From: JAZDOK01 sp043798715
GTDB taxonomy: Bacteria; Vulcanimicrobiota; JAZDOK01
Assembly (NCBI GenBank): GCA_043798715.1
Contig: JAZDOK010000003.1
Coordinates: forward strand, 1-64,000
DNA length: 64,000 nt
Reading direction: 5' to 3'
In this document: in pieces, positions 33,309 to 42,838 of the stretch
Layout of the letters: every line of letters starts with the position of its first letter
Numbering within the stretch: the stretch's first letter is position 1
Notes under the pieces: model-generated
The model's input: the letters and a program-made list of their open reading frames with translations, nothing else
Database searches by the model: none
Told to the model about the DNA's origin: nothing
Translations under genes and position numbers: made by a program

Positions 33309-35147
33309 TCATCTGGTCTGAAATGGCCTTTGTTTTAATTGCTCTTTACGAGTGCGGATTTTTTCTTCCATGGCTTGAATGTTTTCGTTTTTATACCTGT
33401 AGAGATTACTTACGTTCCTTTTGAATATCGAAACAATCTTCTCAACAGGTTCAGGATCCAAACGGCTGCAGATATACATGTTGAAAAGGGCCGTAAGTAT
33501 CTGAGGATTCTTGACATCGGAAAATCTCTCAGGGTCCATGTCAGCCGTCCGGGCTTTCAGGCTGAGTTTATCAATGACGGAATTGTGCGCAAAGACGGCG
33601 GCCCTTTCGTAAAAATAGATCAACTTCCAATCAGGAGAAGACAGGAAGGACAGGATAATGCCCAGATAATCCATGCTGATTATGGCGGTATTGAAAGGAT
33701 ACCTGGCTCTCAAGGCTCTGAGGGTTTCAAGGGTGGGATTATTTGTATAAGAGAAGTAGTCTGAGATGACCTCTTCTTTGTAGTTATACCGGGGATCCAT
33801 GAAAACCTTGTATTTGGGGTAAAGGTCCCAGATGAGATAGCCCCCGATGACGTAGTCGTTGAATATCGGTCCCGGGAGGTTGCTTTCTCTTAGAAATTCA
33901 ACTTCTTTTACCGGCGTATAGTCGCGGGTATAGGAGCCATACCAGGAAGTATGGGCGAGAAATTGGGCAAAAAAGAGGAGCATGGTATAGGCCCAGAATA
34001 AAAATATCACCAACGCGATTGGGGCGAACTTTCTTTTTATTTCGAGAAGATCGGATTGTTTCAGAATGTAGATCGAAGAAAAGAACCAGATAACTGTAAA
34101 AAACATCGTGGATCGCGCCACTTTCATGCTGAAGAAGAAGAATATCAGATTTATAAGAAGAAGAGGGAGGTCAACAAAGTTCTTTTTCCTGTAGGTGTAA
34201 ACGCACAACATTGCAAAGAGTACCCCCATTGTAAGTAGAGCCCAGGAGGCATTTGAGAAGATGGGCATAGCTACCTTGGGGAAAAAACAGTCCCACATGG
34301 TAAAATACGCTTTAATATTACTGTATTGGCCGAATTGATTTGTGCCCAGCCATCCTTTGACGATGTTGACGAGATAACCCGCCCCGTAAGGATTAACAGC
34401 GCATGCGCATAAAGAAGCTCCTATGGAAAGGGAAAGATAAGGGAGAAATTTCTTGTCGGCAACACTTTTACTGAAAAGAAAGTAGGCCAGTTCCGCCATC
34501 AGCGCCAGTATGACGAATGCAAGGCCTACAATAAAACCTCCGTGCGAGTTCACCCAGAGTAGAAAAAGGAGAGGATAGAAAAAGAGCATCTTTTTGTTGA
34601 TGCTCTTTGAATAAAAATACAAGAAAACAGTCAAGGCAAAAAACAGATCCGAAAACCTTTCAGGCTTGTAGTAGTTACCGGCGAGTTTAAGGGTGACGGC
34701 AATAAGGATGAACCCCATAAGGTGGCAGATGTCTAATTTATCTCCCCTTGATTTCAGGTAGAGGTAGAAAAGGGCGAAGATGCCGATAAAGGTAAGCCAT
34801 CTTACAATAGCCAAGCCGTTCTCCCGGGCTGCATTGTAAACCAGGTAAAAAATTACGTCGGCTATCCAGTTGACGTACTTCCAGCTCGGTTCAAAAGCAG
34901 TCCAGGAAAATTGAGTGTGGTCGATATTCCATGTATGATTTTCAAAAAAATGCTGGCCGTATTTTAAATGGTACCAGATGTCGTTATCATCGCTGAGCAC
35001 CGTATGATAGCAGATGACGCAGACGACCAGAAGAACAAGGCAAATCCAGAAGACGGCCTTCCCGTTGACCAGGCGGGAGAAAAAACCGTCCTGTTGCAGC
35101 TCTCCGCCCTGAGGGATGTTCTTCCTCTTCCTCGATTTCTTGCCCAA
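33309..35147 (-). CDS. Multi-pass membrane protein, glycosyltransferase-C-like
   Basis: A 612-residue protein with about ten to twelve membrane segments. A short basic N-terminus leads to the first helix (VFWICLVLLVVCVICY), then DDNDIWYHLKYGQHF, which resembles the D-x-D-x-WWHL loop of GT-C-like membrane enzymes. A soluble C-terminal portion has VFMDPRYNYKEEVISDYFS and a helical tail. Such proteins often transfer sugars from polyprenol-linked donors at the outer face of the membrane. It is alone on the minus strand inside the polysaccharide cluster. Coding is clear; the enzymatic role is inferred. Confidence 0.7.
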   Translation of the reverse strand: MGKKSRKRKNIPQGGELQQDGFFSRLVNGKAVFWICLVLLVVCVICYHTVLSDDNDIWYHLKYGQHFFENHTWNIDHTQFSWTAFEPSWKYVNWIADVIFYLVYNAARENGLAIVRWLTFIGIFALFYLYLKSRGDKLDICHLMGFILIAVTLKLAGNYYKPERFSDLFFALTVFLYFYSKSINKKMLFFYPLLFLLWVNSHGGFIVGLAFVILALMAELAYFLFSKSVADKKFLPYLSLSIGASLCACAVNPYGAGYLVNIVKGWLGTNQFGQYSNIKAYFTMWDCFFPKVAMPIFSNASWALLTMGVLFAMLCVYTYRKKNFVDLPLLLINLIFFFFSMKVARSTMFFTVIWFFSSIYILKQSDLLEIKRKFAPIALVIFLFWAYTMLLFFAQFLAHTSWYGSYTRDYTPVKEVEFLRESNLPGPIFNDYVIGGYLIWDLYPKYKVFMDPRYNYKEEVISDYFSYTNNPTLETLRALRARYPFNTAIISMDYLGIILSFLSSPDWKLIYFYERAAVFAHNSVIDKLSLKARTADMDPERFSDVKNPQILTALFNMYICSRLDPEPVEKIVSIFKRNVSNLYRYKNENIQAMEEKIRTRKEQLKQRPFQTR

Positions 35148-35330
35148 AATCCATCCTCCTGTCCTCTTGCGCTTTCTTGCGCCGTTTCCAGGATTATTCT
35201 TTCAAACCGTGAAAAAACCTCTATCTCATGGGCTACTGTCCGGCTGCGGATGGTGTTCCGGCAGGGGAAAGGGGGGGCACAGAGAATATCAGAGAAAGGC
35301 TTGACCAGGAAGCATTGCCGGGATGGAGTG

Positions 35331-35705
35331 ATGGGAATAATGACGCGAACTTATCTGTTGCTTTCAGTGCTGTTTGCCGTTTCCGGCCAACTTCTTCTTA
35401 AGTGGAGGACAGGAAAATTCGGCTCCCTGCCGGAGTCCCTGCTGCGTAAAATTCTCTTTTTTTTCCGGAATCTGCTCGATCCCTTCATTCTCCTGGCCCT
35501 GACGCTGGGGCTCATTTCGCTGTTCTGCTGGATTATGGCCATCTCCCGGGCGGATCTTAGTTACGCCTACCCCTTCATGGGGGCTGTTTTTGTTCTGATT
35601 TTCATTTTTTCGGTTCTTCTCTTCAAAGAGCCGGTGACCCTTCCGAAAATCATCGGGCAGGTCCTTATCGTCCTGGGAATCGTGATTTCCAGCAGGTCCC
35701 AATGA
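35331..35705 (+). CDS. SMR/EmrE-like small membrane protein (ArnE-type)
   Basis: About 124 residues with four membrane segments: TRTYLLLSVLFAVSGQLLLK, FILLALTLGLISLFCWIMAI, LSYAYPFMGAVFVLIFIFSV and LPKIIGQVLIVLGIVI. The G-Q-L-L-LK and AYPFMGAVFV motifs are typical of the small multidrug resistance superfamily and of ArnE/ArnF, which flip lipid-linked aminosugars. The context in a glycan cluster favours undecaprenyl-sugar flipping over drug export (inferred). Starts at 35331 or ATG 35340. The frame is open further upstream, but that part reads through the region antisense to the neighbouring gene. Confidence 0.78.
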   Translation: MGIMTRTYLLLSVLFAVSGQLLLKWRTGKFGSLPESLLRKILFFFRNLLDPFILLALTLGLISLFCWIMAISRADLSYAYPFMGAVFVLIFIFSVLLFKEPVTLPKIIGQVLIVLGIVISSRSQ

Positions 35706-36574
35706 TAATCTGTCCCGACTGCAAAATAGAGTTGACTCCCCAAAGCAACAAATTAAAATGCCCAAACTGTGATTATTCTGCTGAAATCATGGAGGGAATT
35801 TATTTTTTTCACCCGAATGCAAGCGATTTTCAGGACTACAGATCAGAGGACCTGCATTTACTTCACGAAGCAGAGGATAAATATTTCTGGTTTAAAACAA
35901 GAAACAGCTTTATAAGCAGTTTATTTGAAAAGTACGTGGCCAAAAGCGAAAAAATAATCGAAGTCGGGGCTGGAACCGGAAATATCTCAGGGATGTTGCT
36001 TCGGAGAGGGTATGACGTCAGTGCGGGAGAGATTCATAAAACGGGGCTCCTGTATGCAAAAAGTTACGGGATTAGAGAGGCATATCAGTTTGACGTTTTA
36101 AAGTCGCCTTTTATTGAGCATTTTGACGTAGTTGGCATGTTTGACGTATTAGAACACATAGCAGATGATGCTCTGGCTCTGAAAAATGTCCATCAGATGC
36201 TCAAAAAAGGCGGCAAGGTTATTCTCACTGTCCCTGCGCATGAATGGCTCTGGAGCCGCAATGATAGAGTGGCAAGCCATAAAAAAAGATATGAAGTAAA
36301 AAGCATAAAAAAACTGTTTCAGGAATCCGGCTTTGAAGCGCTATGCATTAAGAGCTTTTTTGTTTCAATTTTGCCTCTTTTGTATCTCAGGTGCTTATTA
36401 AACAGAGACGATGGCTCACCGCCTCGTGAGGAGGAATACAAACGGGAATATTTTAAAATTTCTCCCGTTTTTAATTTCATGCTGGAAAATATTCTTAATT
36501 TTGAGAATATGATTTTAAAGCATTTTTCTCCGGGAGCAGGAGGCAGTCTGGCAGTAGTGGGGAAAAAACATTGA
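35702..36574 (+). CDS. SAM-dependent methyltransferase with N-terminal zinc ribbon
   Basis: A 290-residue protein. The N-terminus has a CPDC ... CPNC zinc ribbon (residues 4-24), then a class I methyltransferase: motif I IIEVGAGTGNISGMLL, motif II DVLEHIADDALALKN, and KKGGKVILTVPAHEWLWS. This pattern (FDVLEHI, PAHEWLWSRND) is common in methyltransferases of cell-surface glycan clusters. It overlaps the SMR gene by four bases, so it is coupled to it. The substrate is unknown. Base composition becomes clearly AT-richer from here. Confidence 0.85.
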   Translation: MIICPDCKIELTPQSNKLKCPNCDYSAEIMEGIYFFHPNASDFQDYRSEDLHLLHEAEDKYFWFKTRNSFISSLFEKYVAKSEKIIEVGAGTGNISGMLLRRGYDVSAGEIHKTGLLYAKSYGIREAYQFDVLKSPFIEHFDVVGMFDVLEHIADDALALKNVHQMLKKGGKVILTVPAHEWLWSRNDRVASHKKRYEVKSIKKLFQESGFEALCIKSFFVSILPLLYLRCLLNRDDGSPPREEEYKREYFKISPVFNFMLENILNFENMILKHFSPGAGGSLAVVGKKH

Positions 36575-36647
36575 CAAGCTTGAGTGGTAAGATTATGATA
36601 ACAGGACAACAATGCCAGTTTAAGAATTGTTTTATGGAAGTGTAGAA

Positions 36648-37583
36648 GTGGAATTATCTGTTGTCACCACGATGTATCATTCAGCCCGGAACTTACAGGA
36701 ATTTTATGATAGAATTTCCTCTGTAGCGGGGAAAATTACAGATGATTACGAGATTGTTTTTGTAAATGACGGCTCCCCGGACGATTCCCTTGAAGTAGCA
36801 TTAAGTTTGTATGAAAAAGACGATAAAGTCAGAGTGGTGGACCTCTCCAGAAATTTTGGGCACCATAAGGCGATAATGACCGGTCTTGCTCATACCAGGG
36901 GCGAAAAAGTTTTTGTTATAGATTCCGACCTCGAAGAAGATCCTGAATTGCTTGAAATATATTACAATAAATTCATGGAAGAGTCCGATTGTGATGTCGT
37001 ATACGGCGTTCAGCGATCAAGGCGAGGGGGGATTTTCGAAAGAATTTCAGGGAATTTGTTTTATTTTATATTTAACACTTTTTCAGACGACAAAATGCCT
37101 TCCAATATGGCCATTACAAGACTGATGAGCAAGCGCTATGTTAAAAGTCTTCTTATGTATCAGGAAAAAGTTGTTTTTCTTGCCGGCATATGGTGCAGTA
37201 CCGGTTATAAGCAAGTCCCGGTTTTTATTGATAAGCACTCGAAAGGAACAACTTCGTATACTTTCAGGAAAAGATTAGCTCTATTTATTAATGCAATTAC
37301 TTCTTTCAGCGATAGACCATTAAGGTTGATTTTTTACACGGGTTTTATCATCTCCATGTTGTCGGCTGTCTCGATAGTATATCTGATTGCCGCAAAGATT
37401 TTCTTTTCAGTTGTTATCACGGGGTGGACATCGCTTAGCGTGACAATCTGGTTTTTGGGCGGCTTGATGATGTTTTTTATGGGGATAATAGGGATATACC
37501 TTTCGAAAATATTTATTGAAACGAAAAACAGGCCATATACAATTGTAAAGGAAGTTTACGAGAAAAATTTAAAGGCGCATTGA
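36648..37583 (+). CDS. Polyprenyl-phosphate glycosyltransferase, GT2 (DPM1/GtrB-like)
   Basis: A GT2 enzyme that moves a sugar from a nucleotide donor to undecaprenyl phosphate. It has ELSVVTTMYHSARNLQEFY at the start, IVFVNDGSPDDSLE with the first Asp motif, LSRNFGHHKAIMTGL and DSDLEEDPE (the DxD metal site). Two C-terminal membrane helices (LIFYTGFIISMLSAVSIVYL, LSVTIWFLGGLMMFFMGIIG) are the GtrB layout. The start is probably GTG 36648, after GGAAG; a TTG at 36627 would add seven residues. The substrate sugar cannot be told. Confidence 0.88.
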   Translation: MELSVVTTMYHSARNLQEFYDRISSVAGKITDDYEIVFVNDGSPDDSLEVALSLYEKDDKVRVVDLSRNFGHHKAIMTGLAHTRGEKVFVIDSDLEEDPELLEIYYNKFMEESDCDVVYGVQRSRRGGIFERISGNLFYFIFNTFSDDKMPSNMAITRLMSKRYVKSLLMYQEKVVFLAGIWCSTGYKQVPVFIDKHSKGTTSYTFRKRLALFINAITSFSDRPLRLIFYTGFIISMLSAVSIVYLIAAKIFFSVVITGWTSLSVTIWFLGGLMMFFMGIIGIYLSKIFIETKNRPYTIVKEVYEKNLKAH

Positions 37584-37584
37584 C

Positions 37585-39408
37585 ATGTGCGGAATTTTCG
37601 GTTTTTATGGATTAAGGAAAGATCGCCTGCTCTATGAGATGGGCGGGGTTTTGAAGCACAGAGGCCCTGACGACATGGGGGAGTTTTATAGCGCCCAATG
37701 TTCTCTTGGCATGTGTCGGCTCTCCATCGTGGACCTTATAACAGGGCAGCAACCCTCGTTTTCCATGGACAGGAACGTAGTCTCTGTTTTTAACGGAGAG
37801 ATATACAATTTTATGGAACTCCGTGAACAACTGGAGAAAAAAGGCTGTAAATTTGAATCAAACCATTCAGATTCAGAGATCATTCCAAATTTATACCTGG
37901 AATATGGCATTGATTTTGTAAAAAAAATAAACGGAATGTTTGCTATAGCAGTCTATGACCGGAAATTAAACAAGTTGTTTGTCATAAGGGACAGAGTCGG
38001 CAAGAAACCCTTATACTATGCCTTCAAGAACGGCGGCTTTTTTTTTGCCTCTGAAATAAAAGCTCTCAAACAGGCAGGGCTCGGGAGAAAACTGAGGGAG
38101 GAATCAATTTACTGTTATTTTGCCAAAAAGAATACCTGCGCCCCTCACACCATATATGACGATATTTTCCAATTAGAACCGGCAACAATCCTGGAAATTA
38201 CAGGGCGCGATCATAAAGCATATAAATATTGGGATGTGCAGTTTACGGGTGCTCTCAAGCTTAAAAATGAAACTGAGTATATTGAACTTCTGAAAAACGA
38301 ATTTGAAAAAAGCGTTGAAAGAAGAATGCATATAGATATTGAGTATGGAAGTTACTTGAGTGGCGGCCTTGATTCCAGCCTGGTAACCGCTATCCTGGTT
38401 GCCAGGGGAGCCCCGAAATTAAAGACTTTTACGCTGACTTACAGGGATTCTCTTCATGGCAAGGAGCTGGACAGGGAATTTGCTTCTCGAATGTCCAAAG
38501 TGCTGGGGACGGAACATTACGAGTACGAACTGACTTCGGAGGAAGTCTTCAGGGAGATGCCGGCGGTACTCCAGGCACTTGATGAGCCTTTCTGCGGTAC
38601 AATCAGTACGTTTTTCCTGAGCAAGCTTATTACAAGGCATGTCAATGTCGCTTTTTCAGGTGATGGGGCTGATGAATTGTTTGGAAGTTATCTGACGCAC
38701 AGGCTTTCAAACCCGATAGAATATCTTCACAAATTTAGAAAAGTTCCCGCTTTTTCGGAACTGTCCAAGACCGATAAAATCAAGCTGGCTCCGTTCAGTT
38801 TCCCTTCCGAATACGAAAAGTTGTCAAATATTTACGACAGAGATAACCTCAAGTGGAGGAGCAAGCTTCTGGTGTTCAACAGCTCTGAACTTGGAAAAAT
38901 GTTTAACAGAGAAATTGATTTTACACCGTTCAATGATATAGAAGCAGATAGCAAGTCAGAGCTGAATCTTACCCTGGAGTCAGAGTTTAAAGATCAATTA
39001 CACAACCAGGTTCTTGCTTTTGTTGACAGATTATCTATGGCCCATGCCATCGAGATCAGATCGCCGTTTTTAGATTTTGAACTCGTAGAACTGGCAGCAA
39101 GTTTTCCTGCCGGACTCAAAATTAAGGATGGCGAATGTAAATACTTGCTTAAAAAAGCAGCTTTGGAATATCTTCCCGAGGAGCTGGTTTTCAGGAAAAA
39201 AGAAGGATTTGTTTTGCCGAACTATAACTGGATAGAAGGAGATTATTATGAAGTGGTACGCAATGTCATTCTGGATTCAAAAATGATAAAGGATCTTGCA
39301 ATGAACAGAGAGTACATACGAAGCATTTTGGATGAGTTTAAAAACGGCTCTCCCAATCATGCTAAAATCTGGAGTTTATACAATTTTGCAGTTTGGTATG
39401 GTTTATGA
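37585..39408 (+). CDS. asnB: Glutamine-hydrolysing asparagine synthetase (AsnB family)
   Basis: A 607-residue class II glutamine amidotransferase. The N-terminal catalytic Cys2 is in MCGIFGFY, the glutaminase domain has KHRGPDDMG and FNGEIYNFMEL, and the synthetase half has the ATP pyrophosphatase loop YLSGGLDSSLV, SGDGADELFGSY and RLSMAHAIEIRSPFLD. In a glycan cluster, AsnB homologues can form amidated sugars or residues rather than asparagine. It starts one base after the GT2 gene. Function as amidotransferase is sure; the acceptor is not. Confidence 0.92.
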   Translation: MCGIFGFYGLRKDRLLYEMGGVLKHRGPDDMGEFYSAQCSLGMCRLSIVDLITGQQPSFSMDRNVVSVFNGEIYNFMELREQLEKKGCKFESNHSDSEIIPNLYLEYGIDFVKKINGMFAIAVYDRKLNKLFVIRDRVGKKPLYYAFKNGGFFFASEIKALKQAGLGRKLREESIYCYFAKKNTCAPHTIYDDIFQLEPATILEITGRDHKAYKYWDVQFTGALKLKNETEYIELLKNEFEKSVERRMHIDIEYGSYLSGGLDSSLVTAILVARGAPKLKTFTLTYRDSLHGKELDREFASRMSKVLGTEHYEYELTSEEVFREMPAVLQALDEPFCGTISTFFLSKLITRHVNVAFSGDGADELFGSYLTHRLSNPIEYLHKFRKVPAFSELSKTDKIKLAPFSFPSEYEKLSNIYDRDNLKWRSKLLVFNSSELGKMFNREIDFTPFNDIEADSKSELNLTLESEFKDQLHNQVLAFVDRLSMAHAIEIRSPFLDFELVELAASFPAGLKIKDGECKYLLKKAALEYLPEELVFRKKEGFVLPNYNWIEGDYYEVVRNVILDSKMIKDLAMNREYIRSILDEFKNGSPNHAKIWSLYNFAVWYGL

Positions 39409-39476
39409 TGTTCAAAAAACATGAATCCTTCTGAATTATACGGGACTGAACACCGCGAAAGCAGTAAAATTACGCA

Positions 39477-40505
39477 ATGAAACGAAAATTGATGGAATTC
39501 ATTCAATGTCCCCAATGTAAAGAAGACTATGTATTAAACGTTGAGGACCAAAAAGGCGAAGAAATTGTTTCGGGGTCCATTGCCTGCCCTCAATGTCGCG
39601 CTTCCTATCCCATCGTAAGGGGAATTTTGCGTTTTCTGAAAAACGTCAGGACAGAGCAAGACCTGAGGAAAGTCTATGCCGACTCGTTCGGCCAACAATG
39701 GACAACATATAACTGGTTGAGAGATGAAGACGAGCAGGAATTTTTCAACATTACCGATTTGCAAAAGGATGATTTAAAGCAGAAAACAATATTGGATGCA
39801 GGCTGCGGCGGAGGTCGTTTTGCCAGGTTTATCAGTCGTTACTGCAAGGAATTTATTGCTTTTGATTATACTGTAGCCGTTGAAAGAGCTTATGAGCTGT
39901 GTAAAGATGTCCCCAATGCTCATTTTGTTCAATGCGATGTAAATGATTTTCCTTTTAAACAGAACTTTGTAGATTTTGTTTTCAGTCATGGAGTTCTCCA
40001 TCATACGGAAAATACAAAAAAATCGTTTTTAAATTTGCCGCCCCTTGTGAAACCAGGTGGATTATTATACGTTGCCTTGTTCAGGCAATCTTTCATTCTT
40101 CTGAGATTGTCTGACGGTTTCTGGAGGTTTGTTTTTAACAAACTTCCTTACAAATCACTTGACAAGGTTTGCGGAGCGTTAAGCTATCTCTACTATATCC
40201 CGTTTCCTGTTTTTTTTAAGCGTTTTTTCTGGTTTTCATTGCAAAAGACAAAGGAAATAAGGAAATGTTGTCTCTTTGATTGGTACGGACCAACTTATCA
40301 CCACGAACATACGGTCCCGGAAGTAAGGAGCTGGTTCGAACATGCCGGGTTTGAAGAGATAAAATATATTAATGCCTGGCCCTATTGCCCACAAAAGGAG
40401 AAGTATGCCGTCCCCGGGTTTTTAAACAGCTTCAGATTAGGTCAACTCCTGGGAGTTATTGGGAAGAAGAAAATAACCGGGGACACGGGTAGTGACCGAG
40501 GATGA
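39477..40505 (+). CDS. SAM-dependent methyltransferase with Trm112-like zinc ribbon
   Basis: A 342-residue protein starting with two CxxC pairs (CPQCKEDY and ACPQCRASYP) and the VRGILRFL segment of Trm112/YcaR-like zinc domains. It continues with class I methyltransferase motifs: ILDAGCGGGRFARFIS, CDVNDFPF, FSHGVLHHTENTKKSFL and LVKPGGLLYVALF. It is a second zinc-ribbon methyltransferase in the AT-rich block. Four bases overlap the next gene. Substrate unknown. Confidence 0.83.
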   Translation: MKRKLMEFIQCPQCKEDYVLNVEDQKGEEIVSGSIACPQCRASYPIVRGILRFLKNVRTEQDLRKVYADSFGQQWTTYNWLRDEDEQEFFNITDLQKDDLKQKTILDAGCGGGRFARFISRYCKEFIAFDYTVAVERAYELCKDVPNAHFVQCDVNDFPFKQNFVDFVFSHGVLHHTENTKKSFLNLPPLVKPGGLLYVALFRQSFILLRLSDGFWRFVFNKLPYKSLDKVCGALSYLYYIPFPVFFKRFFWFSLQKTKEIRKCCLFDWYGPTYHHEHTVPEVRSWFEHAGFEEIKYINAWPYCPQKEKYAVPGFLNSFRLGQLLGVIGKKKITGDTGSDRG

Positions 40506-41485
40506 AACAAGAAGAAAAAAAGAGGTTGCTGAGTATAGAATCAAAGCTCATAGACTGGGACTTCCCTCCCCAGATAATAATTGAAACTACTTCTTACTGT
40601 AATATGAAATGTGTTCACTGCAATCACAGGGTCATGAAAAGACGCCCTCAACATATGAGAGATGATTTATACAAAAAAATAATCGATGAAATTGCCGGGA
40701 CGAATCCTGATACGGAAGTCTGGCCCACTTTTTATGGAGAGGCCTTTATTCTTGGTGAAAAATTATTCGAACGATTGAGATATGGAAGAGATAGAGGTTT
40801 AACCAACCAGGTTCTGAATACCAATGGGAGATTGTTGGACAGAAAAGATTGGATAGATAAGATTCTGTCATCGGGTTTGAAGAGATTTATTCTATCGCTT
40901 GACGGTTTTACAAAAGAGACATTTGAAAAGATCAGGGTCGGCGGCAATAGAGACCTGATTTACCAGGCTGTTGAAAAACTGCTGGAGAGAAAAAAGGAAC
41001 TGGGCCTGGAATATCCTGTAATACAATGCCAGTTTTCCGTGATGGAGCAAAACAAGCACGAAGTTGAGCAGTTCAAGGAATATTGGAAAGCAAGGAATGC
41101 AGAAGTAAAAACAAGAAATATGCTTTCGTGGACAAATTCCGGCGATGTTATAGCACCCAACCTGGATTATGAAACAGACTTCAGAATCGCCTGCCCGTGG
41201 GCAAATAGTACGGCCGCAATTCACGCGATTGGAAACCTGGTAACATGTGCCTGTGATTATGAAGGCGGATTTATTGCAGGCAATCTCGAAAATCAGACCA
41301 TCAGTGAAATATGGAAGGGCGGACATTATATGAAAATCAGAAAAATCCACAGGGAGCATAAATGGGATGAACTGCCGGATATATGTAAAAATTGCCCTGA
41401 TTGGCAGGCAGTGGGAGCTGTTTATTATGAAAATGAAAAGACAGGCGTAAAGGAGGGGACCAGGCCGTTCTGGGACAGAACATAG
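40502..41485 (+). CDS. Radical SAM protein with SPASM-like C-terminus
   Basis: A 327-residue protein with the radical SAM cysteine motif C33-x3-C37-x2-C40 (SYCNMKCVHCNH), a downstream TNGRLLDRKDWI-type strand and SLDGFTKETFEKIRVGG. The C-terminus carries a second Cys set (RIACPWANS, VTCACDYEGGF, NLENQTISEIWKG, CKNCPDW), as in SPASM/twitch proteins that bind an extra cluster. These enzymes carry out radical modification of sugars or peptides, or act as anaerobic maturases. Glycan context favours a sugar substrate. It overlaps the methyltransferase gene by four bases. Confidence 0.85.
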   Translation: MKQEEKKRLLSIESKLIDWDFPPQIIIETTSYCNMKCVHCNHRVMKRRPQHMRDDLYKKIIDEIAGTNPDTEVWPTFYGEAFILGEKLFERLRYGRDRGLTNQVLNTNGRLLDRKDWIDKILSSGLKRFILSLDGFTKETFEKIRVGGNRDLIYQAVEKLLERKKELGLEYPVIQCQFSVMEQNKHEVEQFKEYWKARNAEVKTRNMLSWTNSGDVIAPNLDYETDFRIACPWANSTAAIHAIGNLVTCACDYEGGFIAGNLENQTISEIWKGGHYMKIRKIHREHKWDELPDICKNCPDWQAVGAVYYENEKTGVKEGTRPFWDRT

Positions 41486-41543
41486 GATAGCCTGATTTCC
41501 ACGGGATTATTTCATAGGCATGATGAAACTGCAAAACGGAATT

Positions 41544-42140
41544 ATGAAAAAAATATTGATATACGGCTCGAAAGAATTTGCCCAGGTGGTAAAGGATCTT
41601 ATGAGCCAGACCGGCTTGCCATTTACAGGCTTTATTGATGATTTTAATACGGGTGACGGGATTCTGGGTGATTTTGAATACATAAGGAATAATTATCCGC
41701 CGGATTCTTATGAAATTGCAGTCGCAATAGGATATAAGGATCTAAAGGCCCGCTGGTCTGTCTGCCAGAAAATTCTCAACGCAGGCTATAAATCACCCAC
41801 AATAATACATCCTCGTGCTTATGTCAGGGATCCTGAATCCGTCGGCCGTGGTGTTATTATAATGGCCGGAGCGGTGGTTGATATGTATTGCAAAATCGGG
41901 GATTTTGCCGTCCTCTGGCCAGGTGTTGTTGTCGCTCATCACAGTGTTATTGGGGCCAATACTTTTTTGTCTCCTAATTGTACCGTATGTGGAAGCGTTA
42001 CTGTGGGTCATGGATGCTTCATCGGTGCCGGCTCAATAATTGTCGATCACAATGATGTCCCTTCCGAAAGTTTTGTAAAAGCAGGTCAACGGTATTACCG
42101 GTCAGGCCGGAAAGGTAACGTTTCTAAGGCTGACATGTGA
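41544..42140 (+). CDS. PglD/NeuD-like sugar O- or N-acyltransferase
   Basis: An acetyltransferase of the left-handed beta-helix class. The N-terminus is a Rossmann-like domain (KKILIYGSKEFAQVVKDLM, GFIDDFNTGDGILGD), and the C-terminus has hexapeptide repeats (IIMAGAVVDMYCKIGDFAVL, VVVAHHSVIGANTFLSPNC, VTVGHGCFIGAGSIIVDHN). This two-part layout is that of PglD and NeuD, which acetylate UDP-sugars or sialic acid. ATG 41544 fits the family start; ATG 41520 is in frame upstream. It is the last gene of the AT-rich block and overlaps the next gene by four bases. Confidence 0.85.
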   Translation: MKKILIYGSKEFAQVVKDLMSQTGLPFTGFIDDFNTGDGILGDFEYIRNNYPPDSYEIAVAIGYKDLKARWSVCQKILNAGYKSPTIIHPRAYVRDPESVGRGVIIMAGAVVDMYCKIGDFAVLWPGVVVAHHSVIGANTFLSPNCTVCGSVTVGHGCFIGAGSIIVDHNDVPSESFVKAGQRYYRSGRKGNVSKADM

Positions 42141-42838
42141 AGAAGGTCGCCGTCATTCAATCAAACTACGTGCCCTGGAAGGGTTATTTTGACATCATCC
42201 ATGACGTCGATCTTTTCATCTTTTACGACGATGTCCAGTTCACCAAGAACGACTGGCGGAACCGGAACCGGATAAAGACGCCTTCCGGCCTAAAGTGGCT
42301 CTCCATTCCCGTGGGAAAGAGCCTTGACCGTCTCATCTGCGAGGTGGAGATAAAAAGCGATCTCTGGGCGGAGAAGCACTGGAAGACCATAACTCAGAAT
42401 TACGGGAAGGCTCCTTTTTTCAATGAAATCAGAAAATTTTTTGAGGAGATTTACCTGGAGAAATCCTGGAAGTTCCTCTCGGAGCTCAATCAGCACCTGA
42501 TCCGGATGATTTCGCGCAAGATGCTTGGAATCCGGACTGAATTCAGGGATTCCAGGGAATTCGAAGCCTGCGGGGTGAAACAGGAGCGCCTCCTGTGCCT
42601 GCTGAAAAAAGCGGGGGCCGGGCTCTATGTCTCCGGCCCCTCAGCCCGTAACTACATTGACGAAAAGCGTTTCGAGGAGGAGGGAATCGCCCTGGTCTAC
42701 AAGGATTATTCAGGGTACCCGGAATATTCGCAGCTCTATCCCCCTTTCGAACACGCAGTCTCCATAATGGACCTTCTTTTCATGACGGGACGGGATGCCC
42801 CTGGCCATATCTGGGGCTGGCGTAAGGAGATAAAATGA
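42137..42838 (+). CDS. WbqC-family protein
   Basis: A 233-residue protein with the family signature at its start: KKVAVIQSNYVPWKGYFDII, then LFIFYDDVQFTKNDWRNRN and LKWLSIPVGKS. WbqC-like proteins are common in O-antigen clusters, and their exact reaction is not established. The start is GTG 42137, overlapping the acyltransferase stop. The aminotransferase follows with a four-base overlap. GC content returns to about the level of the flanking genes here. Confidence 0.9.
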   Translation: MKKVAVIQSNYVPWKGYFDIIHDVDLFIFYDDVQFTKNDWRNRNRIKTPSGLKWLSIPVGKSLDRLICEVEIKSDLWAEKHWKTITQNYGKAPFFNEIRKFFEEIYLEKSWKFLSELNQHLIRMISRKMLGIRTEFRDSREFEACGVKQERLLCLLKKAGAGLYVSGPSARNYIDEKRFEEEGIALVYKDYSGYPEYSQLYPPFEHAVSIMDLLFMTGRDAPGHIWGWRKEIK

